From: Tubiluchus corallicola
Taxonomy: Eukaryota; Priapulida; Priapulimorpha; Priapulimorphida; Tubiluchidae
Reading direction: 5' to 3'
Length of the DNA: 64,000 bases
Assembly: GCA_030141605.1 (NCBI GenBank)
Contig: JAQGDQ010000992.1
Coordinates: 1 to 64,000, forward strand
Shown here in pieces: positions 22,401-33,914 of this stretch. A model generated the notes under the pieces. The model did no database searches. It was given only the letters and a program-made list of their open reading frames with translations, and was not told the DNA's origin. How positions within the stretch are numbered: position 1 is the stretch's first letter; every line of letters begins with the position of its first letter. The translations under genes were made by a program, and so were the position numbers.

Positions 22401-23191
22401 ACGATTACGACGATGACGATGATAATAAAAAAGGTGATGACAATGATGATGATGTTGATGATTATGATGGTGGCAGTGGTGGTGGTGATACTCATGGTGG
22501 TGATGGTAATGGTGAGGATGATGATGGTGGTGGTAGTGGTGGTGGTGATGGTGATGATGGCGATGATGATGGTGGTAGTATTGGTACAATGATGGTGGTG
22601 GTAGTGGTGGTGGTGATGATGATGGTGGTAATGGTGATGATGATGATGATGGTGATGGTAGTGTTGGTGATTGTGATAATGAAGATGATGATTGTGACGG
22701 TGATGATGATGAAGATGATGTGGAGGAGGAAGAGGAGGAGGAGGAATAGGTGAGGACGACGACAATGATGATGATGACGATGACTATGACGACGACGACG
22801 ATGATAGGTATGTATGTGATTCTAGTCATTGTTGTTATTTCTTGTTTGTTTGTCGTTGATATTGTTTTCGTTGCTGATGTTGGAATTGTTGTTGCTGTCA
22901 TGGTCGTTGTCTTTGTCTTTGTCATGGTCGTTGTCATTGTTGTTGTTGTTGTCGTCGTCACCGTTATTGTTGGTGTTGTTATTTTTGTTGTTATTGTCGT
23001 TGTTGTTATTTTTATTGTTGTTGATGTTGTTGTTGTTTTTGTTGTTGTTGTTGTTGTTGTTGTGTTTGTTGCTGTTGTTGTTGTTGTTGTTGTTGGTGTT
23101 GTTGTTGGTGTTGTTGTTGTTGTGGTTGTTGTTGTTGTTGGTGTTGTTGTTGTTGTTGTCGTTGTTGTTGTTGTCGTTGTTGTTGTAGTTG

Positions 23192-23223
<32 letters not shown>

Positions 23224-24244
23224 GGTGTTGTTGTTTTCGTCGTTGTCATCGTTGTCGTTGTTGTGCCACAGTCACAGCCATTACAATCAAAATCTTCAAG
23301 TTTAGCACAATAAAGTTTTTCAGGATATACGCAGTAGACTGGCAAGAGTATACATTATCAGTTTCAGCTAAAGCTTTACTTATGTACGTTTCTTGCACAA
23401 GTTAATTTTAAATGTGCTTAGCGATGCCACTTATAGCTTATAAAGGTTACCAGGTTCAGGAAAATACTGCTTTATACGATATTCTTTGGTGGGAGCCAAA
23501 TTTTTCCATCTAATTTTCATCCTGGTTGTGTCATGACAGCAGCTGCATGAAATTCTGGATGTTAAATTTGAAACACCGGCTTTTAATTTATAATATTCTT
23601 GGCAAAGTAATAATTTTAATTCTGTTTTGTGTTAAATTATTTTTGGAAACTTACTTCCAATAAATATTGAGAGGTTTTTATGTAAAATTCCATTGTGAAG
23701 TTTAAGGGGCTTGAGTCCTTGAATCTTGTTATCAAGAAAGTACAACTGAAAAAAGTATGGATTTTCAGATAAATCAAACTCCATGGTTCCAGTCAGGTAT
23801 TGATTTTTTTGGAATAAAATGTATTTGACATTTGTACTTTTTAAGGCTTCTGGATGTATGTAGGAAAGCCTCGTTGATTCAATGCGCACCTCATTCAAAC
23901 GACCATTTATAGAATTTTGTTCTAAACGAGCTAAATTGCCATATTTTATGAGCAATGTGCTGTTTGGCGTATCCTTTCCTTGAAAAAAATTGTCAGGCAA
24001 CTCATCTCCTTGGTAGCCCAATATTGAAACTTTGTATTTCCCATCATGTAGACTTCCCAAATTTTTATCTATGTTTGCAAGTCTAAGTTTTGTAGCTATT
24101 CGAGTGCAGTCTACTAAGCAAAAATCTTTTATATCTTTCGAATCTCTCCAAAATGTGCAGCCCTGAACGTGTTTTTTCACAGTAATCATTTGATAGGGAA
24201 GCAGTTACAAGAGCCGAGAAATACGTGACAAACATCCACACCAT
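22353..24244 (-). CDS. Leucine-rich-repeat surface protein with LRRCT and Thr-rich stalk (one frame break)
   Basis: Proposed exons: 24244-23655, 23579-23451 and 23338-22353, with GT-AG ends and matching phases. The first encodes a signal peptide (MVWMFVTYFSALVTAS), a cysteine-rich N-cap (C near NDYC, then GC, FCLVDC) and LRR-like strands (LPDNFFQG, LSYIHPEAL, NPYFFQLYFLDN). The second and third build an LRR C-terminal cap: SCSCC, then a Trp, then the C-x-x-P-x-x-L-x-C-x-x-L-x-x-F-x-C pattern seen as YCVYPEKLYCAKLEDFDC. A Thr-rich tract, a hydrophobic run (about 22751-22812; IIVVVVIVIVIIIIVVVL) and Ser/Pro/His-rich sequence follow, all encoded by microsatellite. This would give a secreted or type I membrane adhesion-type protein, in layout like platelet GPIb-alpha. 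The signal peptide and LRR frames are offset by one base at a run of six A (24172-24177), so either a sequencing error or a real inactivating indel exists. The acceptor of exon 2 is weak, and the gene may end or splice before the repeats. Confidence 0.6.
22400..22760. repeat. GAT/GTG trinucleotide microsatellite
   Basis: About 360 bp of GAT, GGT and GTG triplets. It overlaps the predicted 3' end of the LRR gene on the opposite strand. Confidence 0.92.
22815..23262. repeat. (GTT)n-rich microsatellite
   Basis: About 440 bp of GTT with GTC, GTG and ATT variants. Read on the - strand as ACA/AAC it supplies the Thr-rich tract predicted for the LRR gene. Confidence 0.95.
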
Positions 24245-24259
24245 CTTTCTGTTTCAGCA

Positions 24260-27230
24260 AATTTGCAAAACTTGTTTAAAATAATCTGTGACGTTTGTAT
24301 ACAATACGGAAAAGATCAATATTTGCTTTCTTCCATGAACAATCAAAACTGTTTATATTAGCAGTACATATGGCACATTTTAAGGATATATAACTTTATA
24401 AATTTCAGCTCAAGTTCACCATATCTGTTCAAAATTTCATATGGATTCCATATCTAACCACGTTTGAATAATACATTCTATAATTATTGTTTATATTATG
24501 ACGCATAATTAGAAAAGCGCTCAAGAACAACTCTGATATGTACAGTGGAATCTCCCTCTACAGACTTTGCATAACAATGTAGGTAAAATGACACAAGTAA
24601 AATGTAAAAGGTAAAATGTAAAAATGCCGTTTTTCCTGTGCCATTTTACCGTGCATCGACTATATCATCTTGTATGAGGCTATACTATCTGGTATATTAC
24701 AAACTTTATAAAAGGGCAGATTATATACTTACGCTTAAATCATGTTTAGACGTATCATATATATTAAAGGTCGTACGACACTATATCTTTTACGTTATTT
24801 TCTTTTATTGCGTGGGCGGAATTACATTTTTCTTAACTTTTAAAACAGTTCTAATGCGCTGGAAGGAACAGCACATTCATGTGTAAGCTGTATGAAAAAC
24901 AGGTGTGCCAAGTACTACTGCTGCTAGACACTATGTAGGGTTAGATGCACCCTAATAAGGGTAATAATTAACATTTCTAGCTAAATTTCATGAAAACTAT
25001 ATTCTTTAGTCTAAGTTAGCAGTAAGAAATTTCTGCAACTCCAATTTCATGGAAACTCCCGATTCTAATGGTAACCCGCCGACCGTCACATTTTGAAATA
25101 GTTCTCCAGATTCTTACATGTTACTTTAACGAAAAAAAATGCGACCGTAGTTCTGATAAAATTTCCTTTACCTTTGTCAGTAATGGAATCGCCCATCTAG
25201 CCTGCTAGATATGGCGAAAAATAAAGTGTGGGCAGCTACACGTAGAATAATGGTGCACGACTGCACAAAACTACATGCACGTCAAGTAGCAGCCAAACTG
25301 TAAACAATAAAAACACTTTTTACTTAAAGATTTAAAGCTTTTTTCTCTGACACCTCATTTGCACATTCGAAAAAGCGCCACAAAGGTTTTCCCAAGTGTC
25401 TGAAAATGAAGCGCTCTTTTTCAACGTCGTCTGAAAGGCACTTCTTAGTTTTCTGTTTTTCTTTTTACTTTTGAAACTCACAAAGTGTCAGACAGTATAC
25501 CCTGTCTGTACAAGCTCAAAAAATCCGTAAAGTCCAGGGAGCAAAATCTGCCTTTACTGCTTTTCTGTCTAAGTTCTTTTTTCGTCGATCATACCTAATA
25601 ATTCACTGTTATTTTGACAATTTTATAGTAATATTAGTAATATAGTAATATTATATTGCATTATAGTAATATTGCAAATTTATTTGATGGAGAATTAATG
25701 TCAATTGGAAATTTTATTTACGACTGTATGCATAGATTTTTGAATTAAACTGTATAGCTTTGTTAGCGGACACATAACCGCATCACTGTGATCATCATAT
25801 AGGTAAAATATTTGTTTATCACATGTGTACAAATGCTTAGTAAATAGTTTTTTTTCGCTTCATGGAGTTTACAACTAAATTTGTATATCTGTGTACATGC
25901 CTTGTGCAGCTATGTTGAGCCAAATTGTTAGCATGATCTGGAAATCATTACCCGAGCTTTGGCCGCTGATAAAACCATCGGGTATGCGTCAAGTTTGTAT
26001 TTTTCGTGTTGGAAATTTTATTTTCAGAAATAAAATATCTATCTATCTATCTATATCTACTATATAGTGTACAGTGTATCAATGTGTCTTAACTACAACC
26101 GTCATGTGAAGTATGGTTAAAGCAAAGACATCTGCAGTATCAGTTCTGTAATATCAGTTGTTGTAATGTAATGTTTGAAAACGTAAAAACGATCAATCTT
26201 TGTGAGAGCATTGTCTGAACGGCACATCCGGCAAAGGATAACGTAGCAGTGAGACATTTATAAAGGAGAAATGATCAGAAAACAAAATTAACAGCAACAA
26301 GAAAGCAGCCCAATGAGTAAAATAATTGGTTGCGTTGTTTGTGTATTTGTTGTTTTGCGTTGCTAGCTGAATATTAGTGTTTCTGGGCTGGCAAGATTAT
26401 TAAGACTCAAGTTAAGAAACAACACGTTTATTAAACATTAGGCACAGTAAATATCATAACAGATAGTAATGCCAAACCCCCTCATCTGATCTGCTCTGCT
26501 CTGGTCTCTGATCTGATCTGACGCAAGGTGCGGGCATCACAAAGTTTTTACTAAACTACCATGCGCGGTAAACTTCTGCGCATCGACCGCCCACGCTAAG
26601 TTCGATTCCGAATCACTTGATCACGTGATACCACACCTTAACTGCGCTTCATGCCAACATTTCATCAGAATTATTGGTTAGCATAATTTAACACTTTTAA
26701 CACAATTTAACAGCTCTTGTTTACTCAGAGCGAAATACCAGTGACGTCAAGCTGAAACTTTTATACGTTGTACTGCATTACTAATATTTTTCATCTGTAA
26801 AAAATAGTGCATCAAGTAAGTGTGGACAAAGCTATGATTTAGTGTGGACACTAAGATACTTCAGTTTCTCCACCACGGGGGTACCGCTTGACTTGCCCAC
26901 ACGTAAATACAGCGAGAGTCGCACATGCGCAGTGCCGTTGCTAACGGTACGTCACTTCCGCTTTCTCACCCGATTTTTCGTATGTCTGTGTGGCGTTTTT
27001 GCCCTCATTTCATTTTGATCTGCCACAAATATGGCCGGATTATAATCTTCTGGGTCTCTCTATATTGGAACTACCCTCTAATTCGCATGGACTCATTGTA
27101 ATATGATTTACTGTACTGAGAATACTGACTTAGTTTAAAATAAACTTATTGTATTTTTTAAATAAACTAGAACAAGTACTTTATATTATTGTAAGTAAAA
27201 ACATTTTTTGAAAAAACACTATTTTAGTAT
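24260..27230. other. Intergenic AT-rich region, no gene seen
   Basis: No supported exon on either strand. It contains a short tetranucleotide run (tatc, 26036-26060), a partial copy of the 8462/59215 repeat at 26078-26160, a ctgatctg-rich block (26478-26522) and aggtaaaatgtaaaa motifs (24585-24650). Those motifs resemble the units of the array at 27250. Confidence 0.5.
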
Positions 27231-27244
27231 TATTTGCAGACCAA

Positions 27245-27763
27245 AATTAGCACAGGAAAAAATGGCACAAGTAAAAATGGCACAGGTAAAAATAGCACAA
27301 GTAAAAATGGCACAGGATAAAATTGGAACAGCAAACAAATGGCACAAGTAAAAAGGGCACAGGTAAAAATGGCACAAGTAAAAATGGCACAGGTAAAAAT
27401 GGCACAAGTAGAAATGGCACAGAAAAAAATTGGAACAGCAAACAAATGGCACAAGTAAAAATGGCACAGGTAAAAATGGCACAAGTAAAAATGGCACAGG
27501 AAAGAATTGGAACAGCAAACAAATGGCACAAGTAAAAATGGCACAGGTAAAAATGGCACAAGTAAAAATGGCACAGGAAAAAATTGGAACAGCAAACAAA
27601 TGGCACAAGTAAAAACGGCACATGTAAAAATGGCACAAGTAAAAATGGCACAGGAAAGAATTGGAACAGCCAACAAATGACACAAGTAAAAATGGCACAG
27701 GTAAAAATGGCACAAGTAAAAATGGCAAAGGAAAAAATTGGAACAGCAAACAAATGGCACGTT
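27245..27763. repeat. Minisatellite, 15-bp subunit in a 77-bp higher-order unit
   Basis: Subunits of aaaaatggcacaagt or aaaaatggcacaggt are grouped and punctuated by attggaacagcaaacaaatg. The punctuation recurs at about 27431, 27508, 27585 and 27662, a 77-bp period. The first interval is longer (about 106 bp). The Cys/Phe/Leu-rich open frames are artefacts. Confidence 0.95.
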
Positions 27764-28115
27764 TAGTAATATATGTGCTTAGGGTTAGTGACCCTATAAG
27801 GTGACTTGGTGCGCATATGTCTCTCAGTTTATTGCCACCCAAATTAATGGTGAAAAAGTCAGATAAACAGTATAACTATGTGGAACATTCGCGCATCATT
27901 GGTTATTAACACGTTTAATGAACTGTTTTGTGAATCTTTTGCTAGGCTATGTGCTGACGCAATCAGTCAGAATGGTCAAGCGACCGGCGATTGTTTAGGT
28001 CGCACGAGTCTGGAAAAGAGGGAGTAGGTTCGTTTTAAAACTTTGTCGCATTTTTTTCAGTTCTTTGGTGCCTAGAACAGTGTATCTTAATTGATTGCAT
28101 TTTGTGCTTGACATG

Positions 28116-28219
28116 CGCTAAATACAAGTCCAACAGGGGGCAGTGTGTGTGCGCATGCGCTAAATACAAGTCCAACGGGGGCAGTGTGTGTGCGCATGCG
28201 CTAAATACAAGTCCAACAG
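28116..28219. repeat. 42-bp tandem repeat, 2.5 copies
   Basis: The unit begins cgctaaatacaagtccaaca and ends gtgtgtgcgcatg. Confidence 0.93.
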
Positions 28220-28301
28220 TCTTTTAGATGTTATTTATGATTTTTTATTGTCCAAAATGGGCAATCATCGTCTCGTCCCAAAATCACTATCACATCATGA
28301 C

Positions 28302-28362
28302 ATATTTGACTGACTGACTGACTGACTGACTGACTGACTGACTGACCGACCGACCGACTGAC
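28302..28362. repeat. (GACT)n microsatellite with GACC variants
   Basis: About 14 tetranucleotide units, the last few changed to gacc. Confidence 0.95.
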
Positions 28363-28379
28363 ATATAATGAGCGACTCG

Positions 28380-29300
28380 ATTTCGTTTCATCTGAAGCAA
28401 ATAAAAACATTTTCTGCTAATCCAATGTCAAAAGGATAATTAACTACTATAATGAAAATGTATAATAATATTATGAAATATGAAGAAATCAAACTTACAT
28501 CTTTGCCGCATCTTACTAACTTGCTAAAGAGAACTCGACTGACAAAATTTTGTGATAAAACGACACGACGTACTGAACAAGAATGGAATGGCGTCTTTCC
28601 TATCCTGTCTGTAAAATGAGGGTAATGGCCTATGAGACAGGGCATCGCTACAAGTGGTGCACGAACCCCAGGGAATTTTCACCGTATGATTAGCGATTTG
28701 ACTTGAATAATCAACGTAAAAAATGGACTAGAAAAGTAAGCAGAAACTATCGAGACTGATAGCCAATAGAACACGGTTTCTCAATGCAGCAAAACGGGCT
28801 AGCGAGTCAGCTTTAAAGTTACTATGCCTTTAATGTGAGCCACTGAACCAGCAGAGGTTTCACAATCATGTGAAAGCACTGGAAATTAGCATAGCTTTTA
28901 TAAAAATTTTATCCAAAGCTTCGTTTCAGTACCTCATATATAGCTGGGCTAGCGTTCTAGCTCAGATTCTGCCTGTCTGTTATCACTTTTACTGTATAGC
29001 AATAGTATTTGAAATGAAGCCATATTCTTCATCAATATGAAGTTGACCTTGAGCTTCTTCTTGTCGTGCATTGTGTTAAAATGGCAGTGTTGTTAGTATT
29101 CATAATGTTTTTCAGATTTTTGGTATGTGATATGTGTGTTTATCAGAGAACAACAACATAGTGGTTACTCTAATGAATGGGTAGTCGCGTATATAGGCTT
29201 TCACGTACTAAATGTTTGCACTGCTTATTGTGAGGTGGGCTGGAAAGACACAACCTATTGCAATCATTCATGTAAGGTTGAATTGCACATTCGTGCGATT
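28380..29300. other. Intergenic region, no gene seen
   Basis: Unique AT-rich sequence. Short open frames (28388-28645 on -, 29127-29348 on +) show no recognisable similarity or splice context. Confidence 0.45.
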
Positions 29301-29304
29301 AAGA

Positions 29305-29550
29305 ATAAGATAAGATTAAGATTAACGTTAATGTTAACATTAAGGTGAAGGTTAAGGTTGAGGTTAAGGTTGAGGTTGAGGTTGAGGTTAAGAGGTGGAG
29401 GTGACGGTGACGGTGACGGTGAAGGTGAAGGTGGAGGCGAAGGTGAACGTGAAGGTGGAGGTGGAATTGAAGGTAAAGGAGAAGGCAATGGCGACGGCGA
29501 CGGCGACGGCGACGGCGAGGACGACAGTGAAAGTAAAGGTGAAGGGTGAG
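29305..29550. repeat. GGTTAA/GGTGAC/GGCGAC hexanucleotide microsatellite
   Basis: About 240 bp of six-base units drifting from attaag through gttaag and ggtgac to ggcgac, then degenerate gaaggt units. Confidence 0.92.
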
Positions 29551-29756
29551 ATTGTTTATTTATCTGCTTTAAGTTTTGCAGTACAAGAGAGACAATAATA
29601 TTTTCGATAATTTACAAACAAATAAGTGTTTTTTAGTAACCTACTTGGTGTTAAAAACGAAGGTCACGACTGTATGGAGTAAGGGTGGCGAAAGACCATG
29701 CGGCCCACTAAGTCAGCCACCCCTTCAACTAAGTCAGCCACCCCTATTTATAGATT

Positions 29757-30330
29757 TAATACCGTTTAGGCGTGGCCTTTTTTGCAAAATTTATACGCCT
29801 GAGATCTGAAGAAAGGGAACGGCCCGAGGGCGGTACTGGGTATGGATAGATAGCCCGTTTAGCGGTTTGTGTAGTAGGCATATTTAGAATTCGTGAGAGG
29901 GCCACGCCGTCCCGCAACGGGCATTTTCCCGGACCCAACTCGCGATTTTTTCGAAATTTTGACCAAACAGCCTGGGAAAAAATGTTCTAGCGGCACCTGG
30001 TGGGACTCTCGGAAGGAGATATATGGCTCTTTAGAAAGAGGAAGAACAGGGCTACACGATGATGTGGGCTATATTTTAGGACACGTCCACCAAAAGGAGT
30101 GCCGACGAGTTAATTAGATGTTCTAATTTCGTCAATTTTCGCTTAGAAAACTGCTGACGCAAAGCCATTGTTGTGACGTCATCCATTATACTCTGTCTAT
30201 AACCTTATAACTTTAATTCAGTAAAAGCTGCTCGCTTTGCGTTAGATAAACAAACGAGAACTATGAAGGATGTTCGCGCATTGTTGATTATAAGTGGATT
30301 TTTACGCAAAATTTTTTGCGGAGCCTTTGC
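29757..30330 (+). repeat. Dispersed repeat R, 5'-truncated copy
   Basis: Begins near gcaaaatttatacgcctgag and runs to the terminal gcaaaattttttgcggag. It shares gatagatagcccgtttagcg, gtaggcatatttagaatt, ggtgggactct and acagggctacacgatgatg with the 18345 copy. It is preceded by a duplicated ctaagtcagccacccct (29708-29745). Confidence 0.78.
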
Positions 30331-30340
30331 TAGTCTACTA

Positions 30341-30390
30341 AGATTGGCAGCGGTGCCATTTTGTCACATGCGCAGCGCCGCTGCCAATCT
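30341..30390. repeat. 13-bp perfect inverted repeat at the edge of the 39-bp satellite
   Basis: agattggcagcgg pairs exactly with ccgctgccaatct across a 24-bp loop containing acatgcgcagcg. It lies exactly between the R copy and the satellite array. Confidence 0.9.
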
Positions 30391-32632
30391 GCAATTAAGC
30401 CTAACTCTAGTTTCTTATCTCATGCTCTAATCCTCAACCTAACACACCCACCAACCCAACCAACAACACACCAACCAACAACAACACACCAACCAACAAC
30501 AACACACTCTAATCCTCAACCTTAACTTAATTCTTATCTCATGCTCTAATCCCCAACCTTAACTCTAATTTCTTATTTCATGCTCTAATTCTCAACCTTA
30601 ACTCTAATTTCTTATCTCATGCTCTAATCCTCAACCTTAACTCTAATTTCTTATCTCATGCTCTAATCCTCAAGCCTAACTTTAATTTCTTATCCCATGC
30701 TCTAATCCTCAACCTTAATTCTAATTTCTTATCTCATGCTCTAATCCTCAAGCCTAACTTTAATTTCTTATCTCATGCTCTAATCCTCAACCTTAACTCT
30801 AATTTCTTATCTCATGCTCTAATCCTCAAGCCTAACTTTATTTTCTTATCCCATGCTCTAATCCTCAACCTTAATTCTAATTTCTTATCTCATGCTCTAA
30901 TCCTCAAGCCTAACTTTAATTTCTTATCTCATGCTCTAATCCTCAATCTTAATTCTAATTTCTTATCTCATGCTCTAATCCTCAACCTTAACTCTAATCT
31001 CTTATCTCATGCTCTAATTCTCAACCTTAACTCTAATTTCTTATTTCATGCTCTAATTCTCAACCTTAACTCTAATTTCTTATTTCATGCTCTAATCCTC
31101 AACCTTAACTTTAATTTCTTATCTCATGCTCTAATCCTCAACCTTAACTCTAATTTCTTATTTCATGCTCTAATTCTCAACCTTAACTCTAATTTCTTAT
31201 CTCATGCTCTAATCCTCAAGCCTAACTTTAATTTCTTATCCCATGCTCTAATCCTCAACCTTAATTCTAATTTCTTATCTCATGCTCTAATCCTCAAGCC
31301 TAACTTTAATTTCTTATCTCATGCTCTAATCCTCAACCTTAACTCTAATTTCTTATCTCATGCTCTAATCCTCAAGCCTAACTTTAATTTCTTATCTCAT
31401 GCTCTAATCCTCAATCTTAATTCTAATTTCTTATCTCATGCTCTAATCCTCAACCTTAACTCTAATCTCTTATCTCATGCTCTAATCCTCAACCTTAACT
31501 CTAATTTCTTATTTCATGCTCTAATTCTCAACCTTAACTCTAATTTCTTATTTCATGCTCTAATCCTCAACCTTAACTTTAATTTCTTATCTCATGCTCT
31601 AATCCTCAACCTTAACTCTAATTTCTTATTTCATGCTCTAATTCTCAACCTTAACTCTAATTTCTTATTTCATGCTCTAATTCTCAACCTTAACTCTAAT
31701 TTCTTATCTCATGCTCTAATCCTCAAGCCTAACTTTAATTTCTTATCCCATGCTCTAATCCTCAACCTTAATTCTAATTTCTTATCTCATGCTCTAATCC
31801 TCAACCTTAACTCTAATTTCTTATCTCATGCTCTAATCCTCAACCTTAACTCTAATTTCTGATCTCATGCTCTAATCCTCAACCTTAATTCTAATTTCTG
31901 ATCTCATGCTCTAATCCTCAACCTTAATTCTAATTTCTTATCTCATGCTCTAATCCTCAACCCAACACACCAACCAACTCTAATCCTCAACCTTAATTCT
32001 AATTTCTTATCTCATGCTCTAATCCTCAACTAACTTAATTTCTATTCATGCTCTAATCCTCAACTTAATTCTAATTTCTTATCTCATGCTCTAATCCTCA
32101 ACCTTAACTCTAATTTCTTATCTCATGCTCTAATCCTCAACCTTAATTCTAATTTCTTATCTCATGCTCTAATCCTCAACCTTAACTCTAATTTCTTATC
32201 TCATGCTCTAATCCTCAACCTTAACTATAATTTCTTATCTCATGCTCTAATCCTCAACCTTAATTCTAATTTCTTATCTCATGCTCTAATCCTCAACCTT
32301 AACTCTAATTTCTTATCTCATGCTCTAATCCTCAACCTTAACTCTAATTTCTTATCTCATGCTCTAATCCTCAACCTTAATTCTAATTTCTCATCTCATG
32401 CTCTAATCCTCAACCTTAATTCTAATTTCTTATCTCATGCTCTAATCCTCAAGCCTAACTTTAATTTCTTATCTCATGCTCTAATCCTCAACCTTAACTC
32501 TAATCTCTTATCTCATGCTCTAATCCTCAACCTTAACTCTAATTTCTCATCTCATGCTCTAATCCTCAACCTTAATTCTAATTTCTTATCTCATGCTCTA
32601 ATCCTCAACCTTAACTCTCATTTCTTGCAACT
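30391..32632. repeat. Satellite-like array, 39-bp unit, about 57 copies
   Basis: The unit is ctctaatcctcaaccttaac joined to tctaatttcttatctcatg. Common variants are caagcctaacttt, ttccc and tctcaacc. Variant strings recur at 468 bp (12 units; for example cctcaatctt at 30941 and 31409), a higher-order repeat. The left edge is degenerate (ccaaccaacaacaacacacc). The array ends about 385 bp before the FAM43-like start codon. Confidence 0.97.
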
Positions 32633-33017
32633 GATGGCGCAGCAATGCAGTTGCGCGAAGTTCGCGTGGTTCAAATGAAGTTTCCGTAGCTACGGTAACC
32701 GTTACTGATTAAAACGCGCACTACGGGTAACGGAGAAGCATGCATAACACACCTGTAATATACGAATAGGTGGCTCGATCTTTGTCCGCAGTGAAGTGTT
32801 AAGTGGTGAACAGTAGCGCGGGGTGCTTTAGCGCAGGTGAAAGTACAGGTGAACTGGAGGTTTGATATCGCAAGACAATTTTCTCATTCTAATCCGGAAA
32901 CAGTGTAATTACTATTGCAAGTAGAGTAAATGAACTGAAAAAAGTGTTCCGTTTTTGACACAATGAATAACTTGCATAACAGCATGGTGAACACAATAAA
33001 GTGATCATATCTTCACT

Positions 33018-33914
33018 ATGGTGTCTAGAATATTTCGTAGAAATCGTAGTTTAGATCTCTCTGCGCAGCTGAATCAGGAATTTTACTCTGCCAGATGGCT
33101 GGGTAAGGTGGACACTTACATCAAAAATGACACTTCTCTGGCTGTACAGAAGATCTGGGATGGTACCCCCGACTTGAAATATCTCAAGAAGGTTGAGCTG
33201 ATCCTGGATGACCAAGGATTGTGGGTGCGCGAGAAAGGTAAGATAAACTCGGATTTGGAACAATTTCACTCCATACGAATGATCAGCTTTTGCCGAGCGG
33301 AAATCAAAATAGTACCGAACATTTTCTCTTGGGTCGTCCGCAATGAGGAACAGCAGAAATTCGAGTGCCACGCGGTTTATTTCAGCGACCTGAAGATAGA
33401 GAACGCCATGATGCTAACCACCTCTTTGCAGAAAAAATTCCAGGCTCTTTATACGGACGAGAAGACGGAACACAGTCGACGCAAGTCAACGGCAGCATGG
33501 ACACACAGACAATCTCGGATTGGTGACAATTTTGAGATGCTGAGCAAACCGGACAGGGAGCGTTTGAGAAGTGCTCCATGTGCGTATTACAGACGAATTG
33601 GATCAACAAGTAGTGGAGCCGGTACTCCAGTTTACAGGAGAAGCGTATCCCATAACTCTACAGGAAACAGGAAGTTTAGACCCAAGGATCCACCGTCTGA
33701 GACATCATCCATCTCTGACGTGGACAGCGTCCTTCACAACGGCAGTATGAACTCTCTTCAGTCCAGTCCAAGCCCTGACGAGCTGATCGAAAACTTCCAG
33801 AAGCTAGACGCCCTGGTGGAAGAAGCACAAGATGTGAATGCAGATGCAGGTGATGACGTATTCATTGAAGCCAAACAGAAGCGCAATGGATACACTAATG
33901 GAATCCATCATTAG
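33018..33914 (+). CDS. FAM43: FAM43-like PTB/PID-domain protein, single exon, 298 aa
   Basis: One uninterrupted frame from ATG to TAG. Residues about 22-150 form a phosphotyrosine-binding fold of the FAM43 type: YSARWLGKVDTYIKND opens the first strand, AVQKIWD starts the helix, VELILDDQGLWV and ISFCRAEIKIVPNIFSWVVR are the central strands. KFECHAVYFSD and the C-terminal helix (AMMLTTSLQKKFQALYTD) close the domain. The motif RERLRSAPCAYYRR after the domain corresponds to the short conserved LxxGPCCYxx segment of FAM43A/B. The C-terminal 100 residues are Ser-rich and probably disordered, with an acidic end. FAM43 genes in vertebrates are also single-exon and of similar or slightly greater length. 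The molecular role is poorly known; adaptor function is inferred from the domain. Codon composition is clearly more GC-rich than the flanks. Confidence 0.85.
   Translation: MVSRIFRRNRSLDLSAQLNQEFYSARWLGKVDTYIKNDTSLAVQKIWDGTPDLKYLKKVELILDDQGLWVREKGKINSDLEQFHSIRMISFCRAEIKIVPNIFSWVVRNEEQQKFECHAVYFSDLKIENAMMLTTSLQKKFQALYTDEKTEHSRRKSTAAWTHRQSRIGDNFEMLSKPDRERLRSAPCAYYRRIGSTSSGAGTPVYRRSVSHNSTGNRKFRPKDPPSETSSISDVDSVLHNGSMNSLQSSPSPDELIENFQKLDALVEEAQDVNADAGDDVFIEAKQKRNGYTNGIHH

Noticed and set aside
27775-27795. Interstitial telomere sequence (cttagggttag)
   Set aside because: Only one to two units; no array of TTAGGG.
27219-27842. 207-codon Cys/Phe-rich frame resembling a membrane protein
   Set aside because: All three frames of the - strand are open because the 15-bp unit lacks stops; it is repeat-derived.
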